37,474 nucleotides of DNA, taken from assembly GCF_014648915.1 (NCBI RefSeq), contig NZ_BMSA01000052.1, forward strand, positions 1-37,474. Direction: 5' to 3'. Numbering within the stretch: position 1 is the stretch's first letter; each line of letters starts with the position of its first letter. Below the pieces are notes generated by a model. That model was not told the DNA's origin and made no database searches. It was given only the letters and a program-made list of their open reading frames with translations. The translations under genes were made by a program, and so were the position numbers. The DNA comes from Streptomyces phaeofaciens. Its GTDB lineage: Bacteria; Actinomycetota; Actinomycetes; Streptomycetales; Streptomycetaceae. Positions 7,805 through 16,319 of the stretch are shown here, piece after piece.

Positions 7805-8797
7805 CTACGCGTGTGCCTCGGCACGGTCCGGCCGGGCAGTCGCGGCAGCCTGAAAGGTGCGGCGGTAGGCGAGCGGGGAGACGCCTAATTCCGCGCTCAT
7901 GTGCTGGCGCAGTGAGCTGGCGGTGGCAAAGCCGACGTCGGTGGCGATCTGGTCGATGGTGAGGCTGCTGGATTCCAGCAAGCGGCGGGCGCGGTCGAGG
8001 CGCTGCCTGATGATCCATTGACGGGGCGACAGGCCGGCTTCTTCGCGGAAGCGGCGGGCGAAGGTACGCAGGCTCATGTGCGCGTATTCGGCCAGTTGAG
8101 GGACAGTGAGCGCCTCGTCGAGGTGTTCCAAGGCCCACTGGCGGGTGGCTGCGGTGGAGGAGGCCGGGTCGTCGGGCACGGGTCGGTCGATGTACTGGGC
8201 CTGCCCGCCGTCGCGGAAGGGCGGCACCACACAGCGGCGGGCTGCGCGATTGGCGAGTTCGCTGCCGTGGTCAGTGCGGATGAGGTGAAGGCACAGGTCG
8301 ATGCCAGCGGCGGCGCCGGCAGAGGTCAGAATCGCGCCGTCGTCGACGAATAGGACGCCCTCGTCGAGGCGGATGTGCGGGTACCAGCGGCGGAAGAAGG
8401 AAGCACACTCCCAATGCGTGGTTGCGGGGCGTCCGTCGAGCAGGCCGGCGGCGGCGAGGATGAACCCGCCGGTGCAGATCGAGGCGACACGGGTGCCGGG
8501 GCGGATCCGGGAGAGTGCGGCCGCGACGGGTGCAGGCAAGTCGCGGGTCAGATGCGTCGGCTCGATCGGGGCGACGATGACAGTGTCGGCCTGTTCCAGA
8601 ATGTCCGGCCCGTGCTCGGGCATGACGGAGAACCCGGCGTTGGTGGCGACCTGGCCGCCGTCGGCCGAACAGACACGGACGTCGTAGTGGCCCTCGGCGG
8701 CGCCCAGGATCCGGGCCGGGATGCCCAGCTCGAAGGGATAGACCCCCTCCAGGGCGAGGACGGCCACCCGGTGCGGATCGCACCCGGAACTATTCAT
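7805..8797 (-). CDS. GlxA-family transcriptional regulator (DJ-1/PfpI + AraC)
   Basis: This 330-residue protein has an N-terminal DJ-1/PfpI amidotransferase-like domain (residues 10-190) with the nucleophile-elbow-like SICTGGFIL (Cys108). The C-terminal AraC DNA-binding domain has two helix-turn-helix units (LTVPQLAEYAHMSLRTFARR, then LTIDQIATDVGFATASSLRQH) ending in GVSPLAYRRTF. Proteins of this family activate or repress adjacent catabolic genes. The gene is divergent from the broken quinone oxidoreductase at 8880 and lies upstream of, and in line with, metallo-hydrolase 1. A TGGCA-TATC-TGCCA dyad sits just ahead of its start. Function as a regulator is secure; the inducer is unknown. Confidence 0.9.
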   Translation of the reverse strand: MNSSGCDPHRVAVLALEGVYPFELGIPARILGAAEGHYDVRVCSADGGQVATNAGFSVMPEHGPDILEQADTVIVAPIEPTHLTRDLPAPVAAALSRIRPGTRVASICTGGFILAAAGLLDGRPATTHWECASFFRRWYPHIRLDEGVLFVDDGAILTSAGAAAGIDLCLHLIRTDHGSELANRAARRCVVPPFRDGGQAQYIDRPVPDDPASSTAATRQWALEHLDEALTVPQLAEYAHMSLRTFARRFREEAGLSPRQWIIRQRLDRARRLLESSSLTIDQIATDVGFATASSLRQHMSAELGVSPLAYRRTFQAAATARPDRAEAHA

Positions 8798-8817
8798 GGC
8801 TGAATTCTATCGTATAT

Positions 8818-8831
8818 TGGCATATCTGCCA
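8818..8831. promoter_or_regulatory. candidate operator/promoter of GlxA-type gene
   Basis: A perfect dyad TGGCA-TATC-TGCCA lies in the 82-bp divergent intergenic region. On the minus strand it is followed by ATATACGATAGAAT, which offers a -10-like hexamer about 10 bp before the start region. It is probably where the regulator or another factor controls both directions. Confidence 0.4.
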
Positions 8832-8879
8832 TTGTCCTTGATCGTCGAAGGGTAGACGGCGGAATGCATAAACGACACG

Positions 8880-9591
8880 ATGCTCTCCATCAGCCAGGAC
8901 GAGTTCGGCGGCCCCGAGGTCCTGAAGCCCGTCACCCCCTGTCCCGAGGCCCGGCCTGGGCGAGATCCTGATCCGGGTACACGCGGCGGGTGCGAACCCG
9001 GTCGACACCTACAACCGCGAGACCGGCGTACTCGTCGGCGAACCACCGTTCGTGCTCGGCTGGGACGTCTGCGGCACCGTCGAGGCCGTCGGTGCCGGCG
9101 TCACCCTGTACGAGCTGTTCGGGATGCTGCCCCTCCCACATGGCCACGGTGCCTTCGCCCAGTACGTCCTCGCGCCGACCCGCGCCTTCATGCCCAAGCC
9201 GAAGAACCTCGGCCACGTGCAGGCCGCAGCCCTGCCGCTTGCCGGGCTGACCACTTGGCAGGCCCTGGTGGAGACCGCCCGTATCGGCAAGGACAGCCGC
9301 GTCCTGATCAACGGCACGGCCGGCGGGGTCGGGCACCTGGCCCTCCAGATCGTCCTCGTCACGACTCTGCCGCACACCCTCGCCGACGTACTGCCGGAGG
9401 CGGCCCGCCGAGGCGTCCGTGCCGCCGGCCTGTTCGTCGAGGCCGACCGGATCGGCATGAGAGCCCTGGCCGATCTCGCCGCGACTGGGCGGCTGGTCCC
9501 CACCGTCGACGCCACCTACCCGCTGGAGCAGGCAGGCGCCGCGCAGACCGCCAAGTCGGGCCGCGGCAAGACGGTCCTCACTGGCGCCTGA
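8880..9591 (+). pseudogene. zinc-type alcohol dehydrogenase / quinone oxidoreductase, broken
   Basis: The first frame begins MLSISQDEFGGPEVLKPV, typical of quinone oxidoreductase N-termini, then shifts near 8955 into another frame: ILIRVHAAGANPVDTYN, PPFVLGWDVCGTVEAVG, AFAQYVLAP, AAALPLAGLTTWQAL and the NADP loop GTAGGVGHLALQIV. The rest of the Rossmann domain is missing: the sequence jumps to RLVPTVDATYPLEQ and AAQTAKSGRGKTVL, the family's C-terminus. A second in-frame loss removes the segment after GAGVT. It is at least frameshifted and about 100 residues short, so it should be inactive. It was probably once controlled by the divergent GlxA-type regulator. Confidence 0.8.
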
Positions 9592-9816
9592 CGCCTCTGC
9601 CCGCCCCGAGGAGAAAGCACAGTCGCGTCCTCGTTGCACTTCTCCACACTGGTCCAGGACGGCGTCTCGCGCGCCCGTGACCAGCGCATACCCGACGACA
9701 ACCGGCTGGTTTCCTCCCCGCTGACCACGACCCTCATCCTGGACCGTGAGGCTCTCGCGCCGGTCGTGCGGGCGGGTAAGGGGGCGGCGCACCGCCCCGG
9801 AAGGTCGCGTCGACGC

Positions 9817-10428
9817 TCAGACCGTGCCGGCGAGGGCGTGGCGTCCGGCGCTGATCAGGGCGGCCTGCCGGGTGACGCGCGCGCCCAGGTGCTCGGCCGT
9901 GGCGATGTCTGCCTTGTGGACGGTGTCGACTCCGCCGTCCAACGGGGTCTGCGCGCCGGCTCCGCCCCAGTAGCCGAGGCGGTTCAGGTCGTGCTCGGAG
10001 GCGGAGCTGGAGTTCCAGCCCGGAGCCAGGCCCAGGCTGACCCACAGCATCTGGTGCTGGGCGGCGAAGGCGGCGAAGAACGCCAGGGTGTTGTTCTTGT
10101 CGCCGCTCTTGGAGGCCGAGTTGGTGAATCCCGCCGCAAGCTTGTCCGCCCAGCGTCCCTCGGCCCAGCGGCCGCTGGTGGCCTCGGCGAAGGCGTGGAA
10201 GCCGGACGAGGCGCCGCCCATGTAGGTGGGCGACCCGAAGATGATCGCGTCCGCGGCGTCCAGCCGGTGCCACTGCTCGTCGGTGACAGCGGTCACGTCC
10301 ACGAAGGTCACGTCGGCTCCGGCGTCCGAGGCCCCGCGTCGCACAGCCTCGGCCAGCACGGCCGTGTGCCCGTAGCCGGAGTGGTAGGCGACGGCGACGG
10401 TCGGGCGGGGGGAGGTCTGCTCGGACAT
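9817..10428 (-). CDS. flavodoxin-fold NAD(P)H:quinone oxidoreductase (WrbA-like)
   Basis: This 203-residue protein starts at ATG 10428, preceded by AGGAG seven bases upstream; the frame is open further upstream but without a comparable site. The FMN phosphate loop is VAVAYHSGYGHT (residues 11-22). FGSPTYMGGASSGF and the W-x-x-K-x-x-A-G-F-T-N-S-A-S-K-S-G-D run match flavodoxin-type quinone reductases. The predicted reaction is two-electron reduction of quinones with FMN, avoiding semiquinone radicals. It is cytoplasmic and monocistronic, with its own promoter at 10535-10565. It fits the redox-detoxification theme of the region. Confidence 0.9.
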   Translation of the reverse strand: MSEQTSPRPTVAVAYHSGYGHTAVLAEAVRRGASDAGADVTFVDVTAVTDEQWHRLDAADAIIFGSPTYMGGASSGFHAFAEATSGRWAEGRWADKLAAGFTNSASKSGDKNNTLAFFAAFAAQHQMLWVSLGLAPGWNSSSASEHDLNRLGYWGGAGAQTPLDGGVDTVHKADIATAEHLGARVTRQAALISAGRHALAGTV

Positions 10429-10885
10429 GGTCTGCTCCTGTGGGTCGAGTGCGGGAATGTTCGGCGGGGGCGCGGTCGCCTTTGTACTTCCTGTCCCCTT
10501 GAGGTCGCCTGCGCCGTTCACCGGCGTCGGTTGAGTAATGCGACCGGTCGTCTTGCTTGAGTCAAAGTGCTTCGGTCCTGTCGGAATTCCCGGAAGCCGC
10601 CCCAGCCTGGCCGGGGTGATCTTCGCGACAGTCGTGTCATTCCGGAACCCAGAACCCCGGGAGGAGCCGGCCTGTCCCCCGCAAGAAGCCGTACCGGTCA
10701 CGGTCACGTCCATCCCCGTAACGGGGTACGCGGGCTGGCTGACCAGCGCGCCGGCACCGCCGGCGGCCGCTTTCACCAGGAGGGCACCTGTCCGGCTGAG
10801 TGGGCCCGAGTGCAGCGGAGAGGTTCGAAGAGACCCTGCCCGGCGGTCGGCTTTCCGTGGTCCCCGTCCTCGTTCCGGGATCGTC
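10429..10885. other. intergenic stretch
   Basis: About 450 bp between two minus-strand genes. It holds the promoter described at 10535-10565. The portion 10600-10880 contains no convincing gene, only an open but unrecognised minus-strand frame (ALVSQPAYPVTGMDVTVTG) that continues in phase with the downstream quinone reductase and could be an eroded fragment. Confidence 0.4.
10535..10565 (-). promoter_or_regulatory. promoter with palindrome in a 19-bp spacer
   Basis: On the minus strand TTGACT (-35) and CATTAC (-10-like) are 19 bp apart. The perfect palindrome CGACCGGTCG (10541-10550) lies in the spacer, and a smaller dyad TTGA-G-TCAA covers the -35. An over-long spacer holding a dyad is the arrangement used by MerR/SoxR-type activators, which suggests redox or metal control of the quinone reductase. 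No MerR gene is present nearby. Confidence 0.4.
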
Positions 10886-11755
10886 TCAGTCGCGGGAGAA
10901 CGGATCGCTCAGAGCCTCGAAGTCCGCTGGCGACAGCTCCAGCGAGGCAGCCGCCACGTTGTCCTCGAGGTGCTCGACCGACGACGTGCCCGGGATGGGC
11001 AGTACGACCGGCGAGCGGCGCAGCAGCCAGGCCAGCGCGGCCTGGGACGGCGAAGCGCCCAGGTGGGCCGCGACGCGGTCGAGGGGACCGCCCGGCCTGG
11101 CAAGTTGCCCCGTGGCCAGCGGGAACCAGGGCAGGAACGCGATGTCGTTCGCCTCGGCGTACCGCAGAACGTCCTCGGAGTCGCGCTGGGCGACGTTGTA
11201 GAGGTTCTGCACGGAGGCGACGGGCACGATGCGGCGAGCCAGCTCCAGCTCGTCGACGCCGACCTCGGAGAGTCCGACGTGGGCGATCTTGCCCTCGTCA
11301 CGCAGCTCCTTGAGGACGCCGATCTGGTCCTCGAACGGCACGGAGGAGTCGATGCGGTGCAACTGGAGGAGCGGGATGCGTTCCAGCCCCAGCCGGCGCA
11401 GGCTGGACTCCGCCTGCGCCCGCAGATAGGCGGGACGGCCGTTCGGGCGCCACTGTCCGGGGCCCGGGCGGGTCAGTCCGGCCTTGGTGGCGATCACCAG
11501 GTCCTCCGGGTACGGGTGCAGCGCCTTGTGCAGCAGTTCCTCCGCCGTCCCGGGTCCATAGGAGTCGGCGGTGTCGAAGAGCGTCACGCCGAGCTCCACG
11601 GCACGGCGCAGAACGCGCACACCACTGTCCTGGTCGGGGAAGGGACCCCACACTCCCGGACCCGTCAGCTGCATGGTGCCGTAACCGAGTCGGTTGACCT
11701 TCAGGTCACCGCCGATGGTGAACGACCCGGAGGACGCTGCTGAGATGCTGCTCAT
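10886..11755 (-). CDS. aldo/keto reductase
   Basis: This 289-residue protein starts at ATG 11755, with AAAGG about nine bases upstream; an upstream in-frame start would add 18 residues without a good ribosome site. The AKR tetrad is complete: Asp61 and Tyr66 in DTADSYG, Lys91 in VIATKAG, His133 in LLQLHRID. The later motifs GLSEVGVDEL, VQNLYNVAQR, the substrate-loop proline run and PIPGTSSVEHLEDN for NADPH binding follow the family order in a TIM barrel. The predicted role is NADPH-dependent reduction of aldehydes or ketones. It lies downstream of, and in line with, the unknown gene 11930-12649. Confidence 0.9.
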   Translation of the reverse strand: MSSISAASSGSFTIGGDLKVNRLGYGTMQLTGPGVWGPFPDQDSGVRVLRRAVELGVTLFDTADSYGPGTAEELLHKALHPYPEDLVIATKAGLTRPGPGQWRPNGRPAYLRAQAESSLRRLGLERIPLLQLHRIDSSVPFEDQIGVLKELRDEGKIAHVGLSEVGVDELELARRIVPVASVQNLYNVAQRDSEDVLRYAEANDIAFLPWFPLATGQLARPGGPLDRVAAHLGASPSQAALAWLLRRSPVVLPIPGTSSVEHLEDNVAAASLELSPADFEALSDPFSRD

Positions 11756-11929
11756 TGCTGTCTGCCTTTCTTGTTTCGGGCCACCCGCAGTCGGGTGGCG
11801 CGACGGCACGGTGAAGCGCCGCGATCCGTGTCCGTGCCGCGCGGCCGCCCGCCGGGGAAAACCGACCCCGCCGCGGGTCGTGGCTGGCCGGAAACAGCGG
11901 GCCCGTCGCGCGGCAGGGTGCCAGGGTGT

Positions 11930-12649
11930 TCAAGAGACGGTGACGTTCTCCAGACGCACCGAGACGACCAGCGGCTCGGGCACCTTGTGGCCGTTCTCGT
12001 CGCGGCTGTAGATCATCCGGGTGGTGGGAACGACCAGGCCGGACACCTCTTGGTGCCCGGAGATGTAGTGGGCGGCGGGGGTGTCGCCGGCGATCGCGAC
12101 GCTGTAGTCGCGTCGGCGGATCAGCCCGGAGTTGTCCACGTACAGGGTCTGCTCGGTGCTGAGAGTGGCGATGCTGTCGGGGAAGACCACGTGCAGGCGG
12201 CGGAACTTCTCACCGTCCTCCGTCCACGTCCCGATCTCCTCGGTGCGTACCCCGGGGAAGGTCAGCGAAAGCGGCTCGGCCAGGTAGGTCCACATGGCGC
12301 TGCCCGAGAAGTAGGCCAACTGCAGCCTGCTCCACGGAGACATCAGCCCGTGGCCGGCGAAGGAGCCACGCGGGTCGAGGAGTTCTTCCACGAGGTTGCC
12401 CTCGGTGTCCTCCACCGCGACTCGGTCCCCCGTGAAAGTCACGTGGTGGCCGTCCTCGAAGAAGGGTTCCTGCCGTACGTACTGCCGGTGCAGGCCGACG
12501 GTCACGTCCACGTCGTTCAGGGCCCCGGGATGCCCCTTCATGCTCCACAGGGCGCCGCCGAAGAACTGGCGGGCGCTGATCTGGTCGGCCTCCGCCCAGC
12601 GGGCGCGGCCGCCGTAGGCGTCGAAGATGGTGTTGAGAAGGTCGGACAC
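11930..12649 (-). CDS. conserved hypothetical protein (about 240 aa)
   Basis: The GTG start at 12649 is preceded by AGGAGA at good spacing. The 239-residue product has no signal peptide or membrane segment. It is rich in beta-strand-like alternation (FFGGALWSMKGHPG, VTVGLHRQYVRQEPF, VTFTGDRVAVED, RDYSVAIAGDTPAAHYISGH, GLVVPTTRMIYSRDENGH), resembling a single beta-barrel or LolA-like fold; this is a guess from pattern only. It begins 24 bp after the alpha/beta hydrolase stop and reads in the same direction, so the two are probably co-transcribed with the aldo/keto reductase beyond. No catalytic motif is recognised. Confidence 0.75.
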   Translation of the reverse strand: MSDLLNTIFDAYGGRARWAEADQISARQFFGGALWSMKGHPGALNDVDVTVGLHRQYVRQEPFFEDGHHVTFTGDRVAVEDTEGNLVEELLDPRGSFAGHGLMSPWSRLQLAYFSGSAMWTYLAEPLSLTFPGVRTEEIGTWTEDGEKFRRLHVVFPDSIATLSTEQTLYVDNSGLIRRRDYSVAIAGDTPAAHYISGHQEVSGLVVPTTRMIYSRDENGHKVPEPLVVSVRLENVTVS

Positions 12650-12673
12650 GATATGTCTCCTGGTGGCGGGGTG

Positions 12674-13516
12674 TCAGCCGAGGAACTCGTTGACGTCCTT
12701 GGCTGCTTCGGTCGGGTACTGGAACAGCGACGCGTGGGCGGCATCCGGGTAGATGCGGATCTGCGCGTCCGGGATGAGGCCCGCCATCAGGTAGCTGCCC
12801 CGTGTCGGGATCATCAGGTCGTTGTCACCCTGCAGGATCAGCGTGGGGCACTGGATGCCGGTCAGCCGCTGCAGCGCGCCGTGGTCGGGAATGCCCCACT
12901 CCAGCACGGCGTCGTACTGGGCGTCGCGGGAGGCCAGGCTGCTGGGTACGTCCCGGTCCTCGGTGCGGGCCAGGAAGCGGCCCAGGAACTCCACGCCCTT
13001 GGCCTGGCTGGTCTCGGTGTGGGCGAAGAAGATGTAGAGCAGGTCCTCGCCGGTGGGCACGGCCGCACGGGCGTGCGTCTCGATGTCATTGCGCCAGCCG
13101 TGCATGCCCGGGCCACCCTTGGGACCGGTACCGACCAGGATCAGGCGGCGGATCAGCCGGGGCCGGACCAGAGCCATGTCCTGGGCGACGAAACCGCCGA
13201 TGGAGAAGCCGAGGAGGTCGATCTGCTCCAGGCCCAGCGCCACGGTGAAGCTGATCATCTGCTGGGCCATCTGCGCGACGGTGTCCGCCGGCGTGCCGCT
13301 GGAGGAGGCGACACCGGGGTAGTCGACGAGGACGACCTCGCGTTCGGCGGCCAACGCGTCGACGAGCGCGGGGTCCCAGTTGTCGAGGTTGCCGGTGAAG
13401 TGCTGCAGCATCACCAGCGGCACCCCGCCTTCGGGACCGAGCCGACGGTAGGCGTAGCGGACACCGTCGACCTCGGCGAACTGCGTGGGGGCGGTGTGGT
13501 GCGTTTCTGAGGCCAT
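12674..13516 (-). CDS. alpha/beta-fold hydrolase
   Basis: This 280-residue protein has the hallmarks of the haloperoxidase/epoxide-hydrolase-like branch: oxyanion-region QHFTGN, DNWDP, the nucleophile elbow LLGFSIGGF (Ser105), the acid LQGDNDLMIP (Asp233 likely) and the His AAHASLFQYP (His261). The start ATG at 13516 follows GGGAGAAG. A cap region of about 80 residues lies between the nucleophile and the acid. Predicted: cytoplasmic esterase or C-C/ester hydrolase of unknown substrate. It is first in an apparent three-gene transcription unit with the unknown gene and the aldo/keto reductase. A related but broken hydrolase lies at 18992-19390. Confidence 0.9.
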   Translation of the reverse strand: MASETHHTAPTQFAEVDGVRYAYRRLGPEGGVPLVMLQHFTGNLDNWDPALVDALAAEREVVLVDYPGVASSSGTPADTVAQMAQQMISFTVALGLEQIDLLGFSIGGFVAQDMALVRPRLIRRLILVGTGPKGGPGMHGWRNDIETHARAAVPTGEDLLYIFFAHTETSQAKGVEFLGRFLARTEDRDVPSSLASRDAQYDAVLEWGIPDHGALQRLTGIQCPTLILQGDNDLMIPTRGSYLMAGLIPDAQIRIYPDAAHASLFQYPTEAAKDVNEFLG

Positions 13517-13894
13517 CGCTTCTCCCTGGCGAACCGTATGTGCGTGTGGACCGGGGTGTGTGGGCGACGGGACACGAACGTGTGCCGAGGCGTTGTGCCG
13601 ATCCCGTGGCCGGCCCGTCCTGCCGGACTGCTCGATGCCACGTGACGAGCATGACCTTCACATGTGGAGAGTTTGTGGCGCACTTCTTTTCCTACACGTC
13701 GTGCCAGGAAGGGAGCGGTGACACGAACGCCCGGACGGGCACGGCCGGCCGGGCGTCGTCCTCAGGCGCTCAGGCGGTCACCTGGCGCGCGGGCCGCGGA
13801 CCGGGGGGAGAGAGACCGCTGAGTGTGGAGTGTCCCCCCCGCTCCGGGGTCAGTGCTGCGTACCGGCGACCACAGGACGGCGCTGGCGGCGGAC
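13517..13894. other. promoter-containing intergenic region
   Basis: About 380 bp upstream of the alpha/beta hydrolase operon. CCACGTGA at 13638 and TCACATGTGG near 13657 form an imperfect inverted pair that might be a regulator site. No gene is recognisable here; the following relic begins about 13895. Confidence 0.3.
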
Positions 13895-14170
13895 TCGATG
13901 ACGACGATGCTGTCGGCCTTATTCGACGGGCCGCGGCCGCGGCGGACGCACCGGACTGCCCGCCAGCCCTGCTGGCGGCCTCTGCGGACATGGACGCCTT
14001 GTCCGTCGCCGAGGAGGCCGGACTGGTGCGCCTGGAAAGCGGGCGCGTGGGCCATTCGCCATCCTGATGCCTTCGGCGGTGCACGGGTCCGCCTCGTTCG
14101 CCGCGCGGCGGGAGATGCATCTGGCGCTGGCCCAGGCCCTCATCGGCGATCCCGAGCGGAGGATGTGAAG
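13895..14170 (+). pseudogene. LuxR-type (large AAA) regulator, internal fragment
   Basis: The plus strand reads GLIRRAAAAADAPDCPPALL, then AASADMDALSVAEEAGLVRL, and after a one-base shift near 14055 IRHPLMPSAVHGSASFAARR and LALAQALIGDPERRMW. This order (winged-helix region, then RHPL.RSA.Y, then the R-x-x-H-x-A-L-A-x-A-L helix) is characteristic of the middle of large ATP-binding LuxR regulators. Both the Walker-containing N-terminus and the C-terminal LuxR helix-turn-helix are absent. Relic only. Confidence 0.6.
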
Positions 14171-14239
14171 ACAGCGGGCGCGACGGCTGCTGGACGCGAT
14201 CGAGCTGGCTGGTAAGTGCCCCCACTCGCTGCACCAGCT

Positions 14240-14700
14240 CCCTGTTCATCGGAGGCGCCTGACAGTCGGCAGCGTCCGGCGCCGAGTCCCACACCGTCGA
14301 CCCGGCGACCGGTGCGTCGCACGCAAGTTGCGCCGACGCCGACCGGACGTGGACGGGGCGGTCGCGGCAGCCCGGGCGGCGCTCGGCAGTCCCGCCTGGG
14401 CTGGCCTCGCGCCAGCCGAACGGGCTCGCATCCCGTGGCGCGTGGGCGACCTGATCGACGAACACGCCGAGGAAGTGGGCCAGTTGGGGACCCTCGATCA
14501 GGGCCGGCCGATCGGCGTCTCGCGGTGGTGAGCGTCAAGGTCGCAGCCGAGCGCTCCGTTACTACGCGGCCCGGGTCACCAAGCTCTACGGGGAGACGGC
14601 CCCGATGTCCCATCCCGACGTGCTGCGGTACACCAAGCGGGAGCCGGTCGGGGTGTGCGCGGTCGTCGACTACCCCCTCCCCACTGTGACGGCCACGGAC
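14240..14700 (+). pseudogene. aldehyde dehydrogenase, N-terminal relic
   Basis: In several frames the plus strand gives LFIGGA, SHTVDPATGA, DVDGAVAAARAALGSPAWAG, LAPAERARIPWRVGDLIDEH, AEEVGQLGTLDQGRPIG, then YYAARVTKLYGETAPM and LRYTKREPVGVCAVVDYPL. These match the first 150 residues of NAD-dependent aldehyde dehydrogenases in order. At least three frameshifts and internal losses are present, and the catalytic Cys and Glu domains are missing. It directly follows the LuxR relic and ends before the second metallo-hydrolase. Confidence 0.7.
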
Positions 14701-14792
14701 GACCCGCACCAACACTCCGCCCAGGTCAACCCAGCGGAGGCCCGGACTTCTTCAGGGGCAAGGAGGCGGCCCGGAGGCGCAGCTGGTAGGGC

Positions 14793-15653
14793 TCAGCTCT
14801 GTGCATCCATGAGCGCGGTGGCCGTGAGCCACACGACCGCCGGGTTGAGGCGTTCGGGATGAAGGGAGCACATGGCATTGAAGAATTCGATCTGGCTCGT
14901 TGTCTCCTTCAGGAGCCGGTCCGCGTCACGGATGTACTGCCGAGTTTCCTCGATGGTGGCCGGGCTGTCGGGAAGTGCCTTGTTCTTGTGTCCGCAGACG
15001 ACGTGGCGCGGCGCGAGGCGCTCGACCGCGTCGAGCGCCTGAAGCCACTCTGCACGCCCCCCATCTGCGGATTCGGAGAGGTACACGTGTACGCCGTTGT
15101 AAACGACATCGCCGGCGACGACGAGCCCGATCGATGGAACGTGAAGCACGGTGGTGTCGTCGGTATCACTGTGCCCGACTTCGACGGAGCGCAGAACGTT
15201 GCCCTCCAGAAGAATCCCTTGCGGTGGTACGGGCCGTGCGAGCACGGGAGACGGCGGGACCTGACCGGGGAACAGGTTGTCGACCTGTTCCTTTCTGAAT
15301 TCCGCCGAGCCCTGCTTCCGCATGAGACGGATGCTGTCCTCGCTGGCGAGCACAACGGTGCCGGGGAAGCGCTCGACCAGGGGGCCGGAGCCGAACCAAT
15401 GATCACCGTGGCCGTGCGTGATGTAAATGTGTTCGAGGTGCTTGCCCGACTGTTCGACCCAGTCACCCACCCTCCGGGTCTGCTCGATCGTCAGCGGGGG
15501 ATCGACCAGCACTGCGTTCTTCTCCCCATAGATCAGCGTGGTCGACATCGGCGACCACGAGAACAGCTCTCCGTTGGGAAGGGGATCCGTGACGCTGGTG
15601 GGGATCGGATCGGAGATGAAGACTTCGTACGCTAAATCGGTCTGGGAGGCCAT
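14793..15653 (-). CDS. metallo-beta-lactamase-fold hydrolase (paralogue 2)
   Basis: This 286-residue protein starts at ATG 15653; another ATG at 15662 with GGAAAAGAG upstream would add three residues. The frame is open far upstream through array B, but that is not coding. Metal motifs: ITHGHGDHWFG, VVAGDVVYNGVH and VCGHKNK. Its whole length aligns with the product of 6797-7645, including FSWSPMSTTLI, AVLVDPPLT and TIEETRQYIRDA. It is divergent from the HxlR regulator at 15768, with a dyad between them, so it is probably that regulator's target. Likely a hydrolase of lactone-, ester- or thioester-type substrates; no specificity can be read. Confidence 0.9.
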   Translation of the reverse strand: MASQTDLAYEVFISDPIPTSVTDPLPNGELFSWSPMSTTLIYGEKNAVLVDPPLTIEQTRRVGDWVEQSGKHLEHIYITHGHGDHWFGSGPLVERFPGTVVLASEDSIRLMRKQGSAEFRKEQVDNLFPGQVPPSPVLARPVPPQGILLEGNVLRSVEVGHSDTDDTTVLHVPSIGLVVAGDVVYNGVHVYLSESADGGRAEWLQALDAVERLAPRHVVCGHKNKALPDSPATIEETRQYIRDADRLLKETTSQIEFFNAMCSLHPERLNPAVVWLTATALMDAQS

Positions 15654-15722
15654 CTCTACCATGCTCTTTTCCGTGTGGTGGTTGCCTGGTGGCACGTTGA
15701 TGCGGACGGACAGCATCGGAGA

Positions 15723-15747
15723 AGTGAGTGCAAAAAATGTACTCACT
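15723..15747. promoter_or_regulatory. candidate HxlR operator (dyad plus third half-site)
   Basis: AGTGAGT (15723-15729) and ACTCACT (15741-15747) form a perfect 7-bp inverted repeat around an A-rich centre. A third AGTGAGT at 15767-15773 overlaps the GTG start of the regulator. Such an arrangement between divergent genes would let HxlR repress both its own gene and the metallo-hydrolase. Confidence 0.6.
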
Positions 15748-15767
15748 GATGACGTTAACCTAGCACA

Positions 15768-16229
15768 GTGAGTACTGAATCTGCACCGGCACCCCGTGTC
15801 TGTTCTGTGGCCGACGCGGTAGCCGTTGTCGGTGAACGCCATTCGCTGCTGATCGTGCGCGAGCTGCTGTACGGCAACCGGCGCTTCTCCGGGATCGCCG
15901 ACGCCGTCGGGCTCTCCCGGACGCTGCTGTCCACACGACTGCGTCGGCTGGAGACGGCCGGCGTCGTGGAACGACGGCGCTACAGCGAGCATCCGCCGCG
16001 CGACGAGTACGTCCTCACGGAGGCGGGCCGTGCCCTGCTCCCCGTGCTCGCCGCCCTCAAGGAGTGGGGCGACACGTACTGCCGGGACGGCATCGCCACA
16101 ACGGAATTCCAGCACCGATGCGGTGCCGTCCTGCACACCCGAGCGGACTGCGCCGCCTGCGGCGAGGAGATCCGCTTCGAGGACCTGACCATGGTGGGAG
16201 GAACACACCCGCCGCAGATACGACCCTGA
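15768..16229 (+). CDS. HxlR-family transcriptional regulator
   Basis: This 153-residue protein starts at GTG 15768. The winged helix is typical: CSVADAVAVVGERHSLLIVREL, RRFSGIADAVGLSRTLLSTRLRRLE, GVVERRRYSEHPPRDEYVLTEAG, LLPVLAALKEWGD. Cys12 stands at the family's conserved redox or ligand-sensing position. A C-terminal extension carries HRCG, then C-x2-C (Cys118, Cys128, Cys131), resembling a small zinc-binding knuckle. HxlR proteins often sense aldehydes, quinones or disulfide stress. Divergent from metallo-hydrolase 2, with shared operator repeats, it is most likely its repressor. Confidence 0.9.
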   Translation: MSTESAPAPRVCSVADAVAVVGERHSLLIVRELLYGNRRFSGIADAVGLSRTLLSTRLRRLETAGVVERRRYSEHPPRDEYVLTEAGRALLPVLAALKEWGDTYCRDGIATTEFQHRCGAVLHTRADCAACGEEIRFEDLTMVGGTHPPQIRP

Positions 16230-16319
16230 GCCGCCCCGCGTCTCGTACGCCCCGCACGTACGAAGGGCGGGACCGTGCTGCCCGTGAGGCCGTCGCGCAG
16301 TCCAAGGAAGCGCCGAACT

